From Nocardia stercoris (GTDB lineage: Bacteria > Actinomycetota > Actinomycetes > Mycobacteriales > Mycobacteriaceae), in assembly GCF_003696265.1 (NCBI RefSeq), contig NZ_RFFH01000007.1, positions 62,001-126,000 on the forward strand: 64,000 nt of DNA, given 5' to 3'. The translations under genes and the position numbers were made by a program. The notes beneath the pieces are model-generated. The model saw only the letters and a program-made list of their open reading frames with translations. It did no database searches and was not told the origin of the DNA. Shown here piece by piece: positions 50,639-58,084 of the stretch. Position 1 is the first letter of the stretch. Each line of letters starts with the position of its first letter.

Positions 50639-52080
50639 ACGCCAGCCGGGACAGTGCGCTGTGGACGCGGGACGCGGTCTCGCTCGCGGCGCTGATCGCC
50701 GAGGGCACCGTCACCGCCAGCGAGGTGGTCGAGGCGCATCTCGATCGCATCGAGCGGGTGGATCCCGAAATCGGCGCGCTCACCACAGTATTCACCGAGA
50801 CCGCCCGTGCGGCGGCGGCCGCCGCCGACCGTGGCCGCCCGGCCGGGCCGCTGCACGGGGTTCCGGTCACCGTCAAGAACAACCTCGATGTCGCGGGCAG
50901 CCCCACCACCTGGGGCGTGGCGGCCCTCGGGCAGGCCGTCGCGACAGCCGACGCACCCGCGGTGGCGGCACTGCGCCGCGCCGGGGCGATCGTCATCGGG
51001 CGAACGAACATGCCCGACTTCGCCACCCGCTGGCACACCGACAACGACGCGGCGGGCCCGACCGTGAATCCTTGGTACCCGACGCGCAGCCCGGGCGGTT
51101 CCAGCGGTGGTGACGCCGCCGCCGTGGCGGTCGGCATGACCCCCCTCGGCCTGGGCACCGACTTCGGTGGCTCGCTGCGCGTTCCCGCCGCGTTCTGCGG
51201 TGTCGCCTCGTTGGGCACCACACCCGGCCGGGTGGCGGTGGCCTCGAGCCTGCCCGGGCCCGCACCCGCGCCGACGAACCAATTGTTCGCGGCGCCAGGG
51301 CCGTTGGCGCGGACCGTGCGTGATCTGACCACCGCGTACGAAGTGCTGTGCGACAGCGCCGATCGGCGCGACCCCGCCTGGATCCCGGCGCGGGACACGG
51401 CCGATACCGTCCGGCCCGCGGTCGCCGTCGCGCTCGGAGCCGATATCGATCCGCAGGTGCGGGCCGCGCTGCTCCGCTGCGCCGATGCCCTGGACCGCGC
51501 GGGATATCCGGTGGCCGAACTGGATCCGCCGCAACTGGGCGAGGTGGCGGCGGACTACGGCCGGCTGGTCTCCACCGAGGTGGTGGTCCAGCGCCGCGAC
51601 GCCATGCGGCAGGTCGGCAGCGCCGGACTGAACACCTTCGTGGACGCGGCGATCGAGCTGTTCCCGCCACTGGATCTGGCGGGTTACATGTCCGCGCTGG
51701 GCGAGCGCCGCACCCGCCGCGCGGCCTGGTCGGAGTTTCTCGCCGAGTATCCGATCGTGCTCGGCCCGGTGTCGGACGAACTGCCCTGGCCGGTCGGCTA
51801 CGACCTGGGCGGCATCGCGCAGGTCGCGACCATGTACGCGGCGCACCGTCTCACGATCGCCGCCAACTACCTGGGCCTGCCCGCGGTCACGGTCCCGGCG
51901 GGCATCTCGGCCGAGGGTCTGCCGATCGGGGTCCAGCTGATCACCGCCCCGTTCGCCGAGCGCCGCGCACTCACCGCGGCCGCGCGGATCGAAGCGGCCT
52001 GCCCGATGCCCACGCCCATCTCCCCGGCAGCCGATCCGGCGCGTCGCACTCGAGCTGAACCTACTTCCAGCAGTAGATGA
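50635..52080 (+). CDS. Amidase (amidase-signature family)
   Basis: A 481-residue serine hydrolase. The Ser-cisSer-Lys triad is visible: Lys in VPVTVKNNLDVAG, the cis Ser in SPGGSSGGDAAAVAVG, and the nucleophile Ser in GTDFGGSLRVPAAFCG. It cleaves carboxamides in the cytoplasm. GTG 50635 overlaps the DUF2871 stop and has ACAGGAGG upstream. It lies downstream of the AfsR-type regulator. The amide substrate is unknown; the pairing with a membrane protein hints at an imported amide. Confidence 0.9.
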   Translation: MNASRDSALWTRDAVSLAALIAEGTVTASEVVEAHLDRIERVDPEIGALTTVFTETARAAAAAADRGRPAGPLHGVPVTVKNNLDVAGSPTTWGVAALGQAVATADAPAVAALRRAGAIVIGRTNMPDFATRWHTDNDAAGPTVNPWYPTRSPGGSSGGDAAAVAVGMTPLGLGTDFGGSLRVPAAFCGVASLGTTPGRVAVASSLPGPAPAPTNQLFAAPGPLARTVRDLTTAYEVLCDSADRRDPAWIPARDTADTVRPAVAVALGADIDPQVRAALLRCADALDRAGYPVAELDPPQLGEVAADYGRLVSTEVVVQRRDAMRQVGSAGLNTFVDAAIELFPPLDLAGYMSALGERRTRRAAWSEFLAEYPIVLGPVSDELPWPVGYDLGGIAQVATMYAAHRLTIAANYLGLPAVTVPAGISAEGLPIGVQLITAPFAERRALTAAARIEAACPMPTPISPAADPARRTRAEPTSSSR

Positions 52081-52123
52081 TTCGGCGCCGAGCCGTCGCA
52101 CGCCACCGCCCGGCCGGAGCCAC

Positions 52124-52167
52124 CGCACGCCACTGCCCCGCCCGATCCGGCGGGGCAGTGGCGTGCG
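52124..52167 (+). terminator. Long perfect stem-loop after the amidase gene
   Basis: A 19-bp left arm (52124-52142, CGCACGCCACTGCCCCGCC) pairs perfectly with 52149-52167 around CGATCC. It lies 44 bp after the amidase stop and before the Ddn-like gene. It is the likely terminator of the regulator/amidase operon, without a T-run. Confidence 0.7.
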
Positions 52168-52211
52168 ATCAGCGGGGTGCCCGCCGGACCGCCGGCGCCT
52201 ACAGTGGGGAG

Positions 52212-52685
52212 ATGACTCCGAACAGTGTGCGGCAGCCCGGGCAGGCGCAGACGATGCGGATACAGCGCGCGGCGAACTGGGTGGTGACCCGGTTGCTACG
52301 GTCACCGTTGGCCGGCGGTCCGGGCCGCAGCCTGATCCTGCTGCACGTCGTCGGCCGCAAGTCCGGCAAGAAGTACGACGTGCCGGTCGCGTACGTCCGC
52401 GACGGCGACGAGCTGGTGATCGGCAGCCCCTTCGGGTGGATGCGCAACCTGCGCACCGGCGAACCACTGGCGGTGCACTACCTGGGCCGCCCGCACACCG
52501 CCGACGTGGTCGTGCACACCGCGGCCGATGCCGTCGCCGCCGACTACACCGTGATCTGTCGCGGCAACAAACAATTCGCGAGCTTCAACAACATTCGCCT
52601 CGACGCGACCGGAAATCCGGACACCGGGGACCTGCGGGCGGCCTGGGAACTGGGTGCGCGTTCGGCTCGGCTCCGTATCCGCTAG
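52212..52685 (+). CDS. Deazaflavin (F420)-dependent nitroreductase-like protein (Ddn family)
   Basis: A 157-residue protein. The split-barrel pattern is NWVVTRLLRSPLAGGPGRSLILLHVVGRKSGKKYDVPVAYVRDGDELVIGSPFGWMRNLRTG. The G(R)KSGK...P motif is that of the F420-binding FDOR/Ddn group in mycobacteria and Nocardia. These proteins bind F420 and reduce quinones or nitro compounds. ATG 52212 has GGGGAG five bases upstream. It stands alone after a strong stem-loop and converges on the stress-type SDR. Confidence 0.88.
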   Translation: MTPNSVRQPGQAQTMRIQRAANWVVTRLLRSPLAGGPGRSLILLHVVGRKSGKKYDVPVAYVRDGDELVIGSPFGWMRNLRTGEPLAVHYLGRPHTADVVVHTAADAVAADYTVICRGNKQFASFNNIRLDATGNPDTGDLRAAWELGARSARLRIR

Positions 52686-52712
52686 CACGGGAGCCGAGCC
52701 GGCCGCGGCGAG

Positions 52713-53552
52713 CTACAGGATCGGGCGGCCGCCGGTGACGGCGAGCCGCGCGCCGGAGATGTAGCTGCCGTCGTCGCCGGCGAGCAGGACGTAGGCGGCC
52801 GCGAGTTCGGCGGGTTGGCCCGCACGACCCAAGGGTGTGTCGTCGCCGAAGTGCGCGACCTTCTTCGGCGGCATGGTGGACGGGATCAGCGGCGTCCAGA
52901 TCGGCCCCGGCGCCACGCTGTTCACTCGAATCCCCTTGGGGCCCAGCAACTGTGCCAGGCTGGCGGACAGGTTCGCGATGGCGGATTTGGTTGCCGCGTA
53001 CGGTGCCAGGGTCGGGGAGGGCATATCGGAATTCACCGAGGAGCTGCCGATGATCGAGGAGCCACGCGGCATATGCGGCACCGCGGCCTTGACCAGCGTG
53101 AAGTACGCGCCCACATTCGTGCGGAAGGTGTAGTCGAATTCCTCGTCGGTGATCTCGTCCAGGCTCTCGTGGGTCATCTGGTAGGCGGCATTGCTGACCA
53201 GCACGTCGACTCTGCCGAATTCCGTTATCGCCCGGTCGATCACGGCCCGGCAGTGTGCGGGGTCGGACAGATCGCCCGGCACGAGCACCGCCCGGCGGCC
53301 GTCGGCGCGGACGAGGTCGGCGACCTCTTGCGCGTCGTCGTGCTCATCGAGATAGGACAACAGCACATCGGCACCCTCGCGGGCGAAAGCGATCGCCACC
53401 GCTCGCCCGATACCGCTGTCGGCACCGGTGATCACCGCGACCTTGCCGGTCAGTTTGCCGGACCCGCGGTAGCTGTCCTCGCCGCAGTCGGGGCGGGGAA
53501 CCATCTGTGACTGCGTTCCCGGGGCCTGTTGCTGCTGTTCGGGAAATCCCAT
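52713..53552 (-). CDS. General-stress-type SDR (GSP39/YdaD-like)
   Basis: A 279-residue SDR. It begins MGFPEQQQQAPGTQSQMVPR PDCGEDSYRGSGKLTGKVAV with ITGADSGIGRAVAIAFAREGADVLL following; NNAG is VSNAAYQMTHE and YxxxK is in PYAATKSAIANL. The PD(C)GEDSYxGSGKL opening is the hallmark of the GSP39/YhdF/YdaD group, which in Bacillus belongs to the sigma-B general-stress regulon. GAGGAG lies nine bases before the ATG. A sigma-F-like promoter, GTTC-N15-GGGAAT, sits about 95 bp upstream, consistent with control by the adjacent sigma factor. The substrate is unknown. Confidence 0.9.
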   Translation of the reverse strand: MGFPEQQQQAPGTQSQMVPRPDCGEDSYRGSGKLTGKVAVITGADSGIGRAVAIAFAREGADVLLSYLDEHDDAQEVADLVRADGRRAVLVPGDLSDPAHCRAVIDRAITEFGRVDVLVSNAAYQMTHESLDEITDEEFDYTFRTNVGAYFTLVKAAVPHMPRGSSIIGSSSVNSDMPSPTLAPYAATKSAIANLSASLAQLLGPKGIRVNSVAPGPIWTPLIPSTMPPKKVAHFGDDTPLGRAGQPAELAAAYVLLAGDDGSYISGARLAVTGGRPIL

Positions 53553-53646
53553 GGCGCACTGCTCCTCTCGTCGACCGGGCCCGCGACGTCGGTCGCAGCC
53601 GGGCGAACCTCGTCCGGTTCGGAAGCGCTCCCGCGCGACCGAGCGA

Positions 53647-53671
53647 ATTCCCGTAGCTCCGTCAGGCGAAC
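53647..53671 (-). promoter_or_regulatory. Sigma-F-like promoter of the stress SDR
   Basis: On the minus strand GTTC (53671-53668) and GGGAAT (53652-53647) are separated by 15 bp, close to the mycobacterial/actinobacterial sigma-F/B consensus GTTT-N15-17-GGGTAT. It is about 95 bp upstream of the SDR start. Confidence 0.5.
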
Positions 53672-54022
53672 CAGCTCGGCCGGTGCCGGCGAGCACGACC
53701 GCCGTGTACGGCCCATGCGCGTCCGCCCACGGCAGGGACCGCCCGTGGTGGCGACAGTTCGGGATCCGTCCGGACCGGCGGTTCCGCGGGGCCGCTCGGG
53801 CACTGGGAATCCGCCCGGTGAGCGGATCGAGGTGCACGGGTGGGCTGGGTGCCCGGTTCCGCGGCCGGTTCGCTGATCGGAGCGTGCTCGGGATCCGGTG
53901 TGGGATCGTCGTAGATGTCCATGGTCGGCGACTACCCACAATCTCACCCGATACCCGGCATCGAGCCCCGACCGCGGCGGTCCCACCCGGCGGCAAGCCG
54001 TCGAATCCGATGGTCACGGCAT

Positions 54023-54047
54023 GTTTAAACCGCACGACGACGGGAAT
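54023..54047 (+). promoter_or_regulatory. Sigma-F-like promoter, about 390 bp before the sigma gene
   Basis: GTTT (54023-54026) and GGGAAT (54042-54047) lie 15 bp apart, a near match to the sigma-F consensus. No gene begins directly after it, so it may drive a long leader of the sigma-factor gene or a non-coding RNA. Confidence 0.4.
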
Positions 54048-54407
54048 ACTTCCTGAAGGTTGAAAACCACAGCCGGTCCATCAGGGATGCCCGAGCACAC
54101 ATCGCGACGGAGGTTCGCGGCAGCGCCAGGTCCGCATGCGCGGGCCGCGGCAGAACTGCATTCTCGGGCACCTACGGCCTTCGGTTTCGGCAGGCGCCGC
54201 GTGCGCAGCGTCGAGCCGGCCGCTCTGGAGAATCGTGAGCACGCCGCACGGTCGCGTATCGAGAGCAACCGTTCGACCGCGCTGCACCTCGGATTCATCG
54301 CCATCGGCAATCCAGCGCGGGAACCGACCGGGAAGCTGATTTCCCGGCGCGAAGGTCGTTTGTCCAGGTGACTTGCAGGTCGCAACGAGGCGTATCGATG
54401 CAGGCCC

Positions 54408-54432
54408 GTTCATCGACTACCTTAGGCGGGAT
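54408..54432 (+). promoter_or_regulatory. Possible sigma-F-like promoter just before the sigma gene
   Basis: GTTC (54408-54411), 16 bp, then GGGAT (54428-54432). If used, transcription would begin at about 54440, at the first ATG (54438), implying either a leaderless transcript or a later start. Auto-regulation of the sigma gene is the suggestion. Confidence 0.35.
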
Positions 54433-54437
54433 CCGCT

Positions 54438-55412
54438 ATGGTCCTGATTCAGCAGCTAGATCGATCGCCGAGCACCCGGCCGGCGTCCACAATCGTGCCG
54501 GTCGCCGACTCGCACGAACACCGCATCACGATGCGGACGCCGGACCGGCCACCGCGGCTGGTGACGCGTTCGCTCGACAGCGCCGGACCGGCGCCGGACC
54601 GGCGCGGGCGGCAATATCGCGGCACCGACAGCTACGACGACGTGGAACCCCACCTGGCCGCGCTGGCGGCCATGGATCCCGACCATCCCGGCCGGGAAGT
54701 GTTGCGGAAGAACATCATCGCCCAATGCGTCCCGCTGGCCGACCACATCGCCCGCCGCTACAGCGGGCGCGGGGAATGGGACGACGACCTCATGCAGGTC
54801 GCCCGGATCGGCGTCATCCACGCGGTGGATCGCTTCGATCCCACGCGCGGCTCGTCGTTCGTGGCGTTCGCGGTCCCGACCGTGATGGGTGAGGTACGCC
54901 GGCACTTCCGCGACAAGACCTGGGCCGTGCGAGTACCGCGGCGCACCAAGGAAATTCAGCTCATGATCGGTGACACGGTCGAACGGCTGGCCCAGCGCAA
55001 CGGGCGGATGCCCAAGTCCCGCGAGATCGCGGCGGAGCTGACGCTGCCCGTCGAGGAGGTCGTCCAGGCGCTGGTCGCCGCCAACGGCTATCAAACGACC
55101 CCGATGTCCACCCTGCCGGGAACCGACAGCGAGGAGAACACCGCCACCGCCCTGGCCGAACGCGTCGGCGTCGAGGAACCCCGATACGAACAGGTGGAAC
55201 AGTTCCTGGCCGTCCAGCCGCTCGTCCAGCAGCTCCCCGAACGGGAGCGGCGGGTACTGGGCATGCGGTTCTTCGAGTACCGGACCCAGACCCAGATCGC
55301 GCAAGAGCTGGGCATCTCGCAGATGCAGGTGTCGCGGATCCTGTCGCGCACGCTCGACCGGCTCCGGGAACAGGTGTACGCCGAGGTCGGGGACACCGCC
55401 CCGGCCGCCTGA
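54438..55412 (+). CDS. RNA polymerase sigma factor, sigma-B/F/G subfamily
   Basis: A sigma-70-type factor of 324 residues. Region 2 is HIARRYSGRGEWDDDLMQVARIGVIHAVDRFDPTRGSSFVAFAVPTVMGEVRRHFRDKTWAVRVPRR; region 3 begins RTKEIQLMIGDTVERLAQRNGRMPKSREIAAELTL; and region 4 contains LPERERRVLGMRFFEYRTQTQIAQELGISQMQVSRILSRTLDRLRE. The order and motifs fit the stress sigma factors SigB/SigF. The first 55 residues are unusual and disordered, so the true start may be the later ATG 54531. It is flanked by genes with matching sigma-F-like promoters. Confidence 0.9.
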   Translation: MVLIQQLDRSPSTRPASTIVPVADSHEHRITMRTPDRPPRLVTRSLDSAGPAPDRRGRQYRGTDSYDDVEPHLAALAAMDPDHPGREVLRKNIIAQCVPLADHIARRYSGRGEWDDDLMQVARIGVIHAVDRFDPTRGSSFVAFAVPTVMGEVRRHFRDKTWAVRVPRRTKEIQLMIGDTVERLAQRNGRMPKSREIAAELTLPVEEVVQALVAANGYQTTPMSTLPGTDSEENTATALAERVGVEEPRYEQVEQFLAVQPLVQQLPERERRVLGMRFFEYRTQTQIAQELGISQMQVSRILSRTLDRLREQVYAEVGDTAPAA

Positions 55413-55442
55413 CCCGGTCTGTCGACAGCCGAGCTCTCCGGG

Positions 55443-56897
55443 TCAGCGGGCGACGACCCGGAGGGTCTCGGCGGACGGATCCGAGGTGTCGGGCACGTTC
55501 ATGCCGGCGGCCAGCCCGGACCGCAGATATTCGACGACCCCGCGGTCGATCAGCTCACCGGGCACGATCACCGGGATTCCGGGCGGATACGGCGTGACCT
55601 GTTCCGCGGCGATCCGGCCCGGGGCTTCGGTGAGCGGCACTCGATCGCACGGACCGAAGAACGCGTCCCGCGGCAACCGGATCGAGGTCAACTCCAGCTC
55701 ACGGGGGTCGGGCAGGTACATCCACGGCGCCCGGGAACCCGCGGCGCCGACCCGCCACGCGGTGAGCGCGTCCACCAGGGTGTCCACGGTGGTGTCGTCG
55801 TCGGCGATCGACAGCGTGGCCAGCACCCGGCGGTGGTCGCTGTGCCCGAGGTCGATCCTGCGGTTCTCGCGCAGCCAATCCACCAGCTGGTAGCCGGAGG
55901 CGCCGGTGGCGGAGACGTCGAGCAGGACCTGCAACCGGTCCAGGTCGTGCGATGCTTCGACGCCGAGCAGTTCGTCGTCCATGACCGAGATTCCGGGCAG
56001 GCGGCCGAGCTCGTCGCGCGCCCGTTTCGCGAGTTGCAGTGCGTTGCCGAGCAATTCGTGACCGGCCTGCACCATCTGGCGGCGCCAGCCGTCGATTGCC
56101 GCGTACAGCAGCACATTCGGGCTCGTCGTCATCAACAGGTCCGCGCACAGTTTCAGCCGGGCGCGGTCGATCAACTCGCCCTGCACATGGAACACCGAGC
56201 CCTGCTCGAACCCGGCGCCCATCTTGTGGACACTGACCAGGCACATGTCGGCGCCGGCGTCCATCGCCCAGGTCGGCAGCTCGGGGTGGAAGGGCAGGTG
56301 GGCTCCCCACGCCTCGTCGACGATCAGTGGCTTGCCGCGCTCGTGACAGGCCGCGGCGATACCCGCGATGTCCGCGCAGGTGCCGTACGGGCTGGGGCTG
56401 ACGATGAGCGCGCCGGCCGCGTCCGGATGCCGCTCCCACGCCTCGCGCACCTGCCGCGGCGACGGCGGATGGGAGAAGTGGCGTTCGGCGTCCCAGCGCG
56501 GCGCGATCCAGTGCGGCCGTACACCGGAGAAGATGAGACCCGCGACGATCGACTTGTGGCTGTCGCGGCCCAGGATCAGGCCGTGGTCGCAGCCGGCCAC
56601 CGCCAGCATGGCCGCCTTCACCGACAGCGAGCTGCCGCAGGTCGAGAAGAACGTTTCGTCGGCCCCGACCGCGTCGGCCATCAACTCCTCGGCGGATTCG
56701 AGGAAATGCCCGCTCGCCATCCGGTCGTCGAGGCCGCCCGAGGCGAGGACGTCGCAGGCCAGCGCGTCGCCCAGGACCGCCCGCACGCGGGCATCGGCGC
56801 CTCTGCCCTGCCGGTGCCCGGGCGGGCAGAAACCGTAGCGACCGGCCCGGTCGTAGTCGGCCAGCGCCTCCAGGACAGGTGCTCGACTATGGTCCAC
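55443..56897 (-). CDS. Orn/Lys/Arg decarboxylase-type PLP enzyme
   Basis: A 484-residue PLP fold-type I protein starting at GTG 56897. The Lys that binds PLP is in SVHKMGAGFEQGSVFH, and the cofactor region includes FFSTCGSSLSVKAAMLAVAGCDHGLILGRDSHKSIV and LIVDEAWGAHLPFHPELP. This is the large Orn/Lys/Arg decarboxylase family (as in SpeA/YaaO-type proteins), which makes a diamine and CO2, possibly countering acid stress. A sigma-F-like promoter sits just upstream of the start. Substrate specificity is not readable. It is transcribed in the same direction as udgX, 49 bp downstream of it. Confidence 0.88.
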   Translation of the reverse strand: MDHSRAPVLEALADYDRAGRYGFCPPGHRQGRGADARVRAVLGDALACDVLASGGLDDRMASGHFLESAEELMADAVGADETFFSTCGSSLSVKAAMLAVAGCDHGLILGRDSHKSIVAGLIFSGVRPHWIAPRWDAERHFSHPPSPRQVREAWERHPDAAGALIVSPSPYGTCADIAGIAAACHERGKPLIVDEAWGAHLPFHPELPTWAMDAGADMCLVSVHKMGAGFEQGSVFHVQGELIDRARLKLCADLLMTTSPNVLLYAAIDGWRRQMVQAGHELLGNALQLAKRARDELGRLPGISVMDDELLGVEASHDLDRLQVLLDVSATGASGYQLVDWLRENRRIDLGHSDHRRVLATLSIADDDTTVDTLVDALTAWRVGAAGSRAPWMYLPDPRELELTSIRLPRDAFFGPCDRVPLTEAPGRIAAEQVTPYPPGIPVIVPGELIDRGVVEYLRSGLAAGMNVPDTSDPSAETLRVVAR

Positions 56898-56906
56898 GCC
56901 GGACGC

Positions 56907-56931
56907 ATACCCGATCCCATGGCCGGTACAC
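56907..56931 (-). promoter_or_regulatory. Sigma-F-like promoter of the decarboxylase gene
   Basis: On the minus strand GTGT (56931-56928), 15 bp, then GGGTAT (56912-56907), a perfect -10 hexamer. The -10 ends only ten bases before the GTG start, so the transcript would be nearly leaderless, or the true start is downstream. Confidence 0.5.
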
Positions 56932-56946
56932 AGTTGCCGGTGATCG

Positions 56947-57558
56947 TCAGCCTGTGGCGGTGGCTATCCGGCGCAGGTCGGCGACGAAGTCGGCGTAGGC
57001 CTTGCCGCGGTCGCGCGATCGCAGTACCGAGGACGGGTGCACCGTCGTCAGCACCTGGTAGTCGGGCATCGTGAAGAGCTGTCCGCGGTGTTCGGTGACC
57101 CGGAACGACTGTCCGAGTAGGGCTTTGGCCGCGATGCTGCCCAGGCACACCACCAGCCGCGGGCGGACGACGGCGAGTTCGGCGTCGAACCACGGCGCGC
57201 ACGCGACGATCTCGGTGCGCCCCGGCGGCTGGTGGATGCGCCGTTTCCCGCGCTCGGCGAACTTGAAGTGTTTGACCGCGTTGGTCAAATAGACTGTGTC
57301 CCGGTCGATTCCGATCTGGTCGAGCGCTCGGTCCAGCAGCCGGCCGGCCGGGCCGACGAACGGATGACCCTGCAGGTCCTCCCGGTCGCCGGGCTGCTCG
57401 CCGACCAGCACGATCTCGGCCGACGCCGGTCCTTCGCCGAAGACGGTCTGGGTGGCGTGCCGGTACAGATCACAGCCGTGGCACCGTTTCGACGCTGCCT
57501 CCAGCTGGGTGAGGTCAGCATCGGGCGGGACGTATGCCGCCGCACCTGTTGCCGTCAT
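56947..57558 (-). CDS. udgX: UdgX-type uracil-DNA glycosylase
   Basis: A 203-residue uracil-DNA glycosylase-superfamily protein. Four Cys for the Fe-S cluster occur as RCHGCDLY (two here), and further Cys at CAPWF and CLGSI. Motif A is GEQPGDREDLQGHPFVGPAG, motif B is VHPSSVLR. The UdgX-specific loop GKRRIHQPPG is present, with the His at residue 109, matching M. smegmatis UdgX, which uses that His to form a covalent bond with the uracil site. It acts in DNA uracil repair. GGGAGG lies seven bases before the ATG. A sigma-F-like promoter 48 bp upstream places it in the stress regulon. Confidence 0.93.
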   Translation of the reverse strand: MTATGAAAYVPPDADLTQLEAASKRCHGCDLYRHATQTVFGEGPASAEIVLVGEQPGDREDLQGHPFVGPAGRLLDRALDQIGIDRDTVYLTNAVKHFKFAERGKRRIHQPPGRTEIVACAPWFDAELAVVRPRLVVCLGSIAAKALLGQSFRVTEHRGQLFTMPDYQVLTTVHPSSVLRSRDRGKAYADFVADLRRIATATG

Positions 57559-57605
57559 CGTGACCTCCCGTGCTCCCGGACGATTACCGCATCCGCGGCC
57601 ACCGG

Positions 57606-57630
57606 ATACCCCGGCGCCGGCGCACCAATC
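57606..57630 (-). promoter_or_regulatory. Sigma-F-like promoter of udgX
   Basis: On the minus strand GATT (57630-57627), 15 bp, then GGGTAT (57611-57606). The -10 hexamer is perfect. It lies 48 bp before the udgX ATG, a normal leader length. Confidence 0.55.
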
Positions 57631-57689
57631 GGCGGCTCGGCTCCACCACCCACCGATCGCCGGCACCGGCGCCGGTTCCGGCAGCCGGT

Positions 57690-57714
57690 GAATAGCCGGC
57701 AGCCGACCGGGTAG
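57690..57714 (+). promoter_or_regulatory. Sigma-F-like promoter of the csbD gene
   Basis: On the plus strand GAAT (57690-57693), 15 bp, then GGGTAG (57709-57714). It lies 67 bp before the CsbD start. CsbD is a classic sigma-B target in Bacillus, which supports the assignment. It is back to back with the udgX promoter. Confidence 0.5.
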
Positions 57715-57780
57715 TGCGGGACTGTGGCCGCATCCGGCGGCCACCGGACAACATCCCGACGAGAATTCTCCGGAGGAATC

Positions 57781-58026
57781 GTGAACGAATCCCACAGTGG
57801 ACCGCGGGACGCGGCCGAAGGCGTCGTCGAGGACGTGAAGGGCAAGGTCAAGGACGCGGCCGGAACCCTCACCGGGAACGAGGAATTGAAGCGGGAAGGC
57901 CAGGCCCAGCAGGACCGGGCCGCAGCCCAGCGGGAAGCGGCCGGCAAGGAGGCCGAGGCACAGCGGGCCCGCGGCGAAGCCGAAGTGCACCGCGCCCGCC
58001 AAGCTGGGCACGCCGAGCAGAAGTAG
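57781..58026 (+). CDS. csbD: CsbD-family general-stress protein
   Basis: An 81-residue protein from GTG 57781 with GGAGGA four bases upstream. It reads GVVEDVKGKVKDAAGTLTGNEELKREGQAQQD, the CsbD core, followed by a charged helical tail (RAAAQREAAGKEAEAQRARGE). CsbD proteins are small, helical, of unknown mechanism, and induced in general stress; in Bacillus they depend on sigma-B. The sigma-F-like box upstream and the sigma factor gene 2.4 kb away fit that control. A strong stem-loop separates it from the oxidoreductase. Confidence 0.9.
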   Translation: MNESHSGPRDAAEGVVEDVKGKVKDAAGTLTGNEELKREGQAQQDRAAAQREAAGKEAEAQRARGEAEVHRARQAGHAEQK

Positions 58027-58031
58027 GCCGT

Positions 58032-58065
58032 CGGTCCGGCGGGCCCACACGGGCCCGCCGGACCG
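58032..58065 (+). terminator. Perfect 15-bp stem-loop after csbD
   Basis: CGGTCCGGCGGGCCC at 58032-58046 pairs perfectly with 58051-58065 around ACAC. It lies between the csbD stop and the molybdopterin oxidoreductase start (19 bp before). It could end csbD transcription or act as a partial terminator that tunes the downstream gene. Confidence 0.65.
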
Positions 58066-58084
58066 CGCGAGAAGCGAGCACATC

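Larger units (their letters stand above)
53553..54437. other. Long intergenic region with two sigma-type promoter candidates and a weak ORF
   Basis: About 885 bp between the stress SDR and the sigma-factor gene. It holds sigma-F-like boxes at 53647 (minus), 54023 (plus) and 54408 (plus). A minus-strand frame at 53662-53922 (MDIYDDPTPDPEHAPISEPA ...) looks like a plausible protein start but soon turns Pro/Arg-rich; its status is unclear. The 400 bp after 54047 may be a long leader or an RNA. No other gene is convincing. Confidence 0.45.

Noticed and set aside
53662..53922. Minus-strand ORF beginning MDIYDDPTPDPEHAP
   Set aside because: The first 25 residues look plausible, but the rest is compositional noise, with no ribosome site and no homologous feature recognised.
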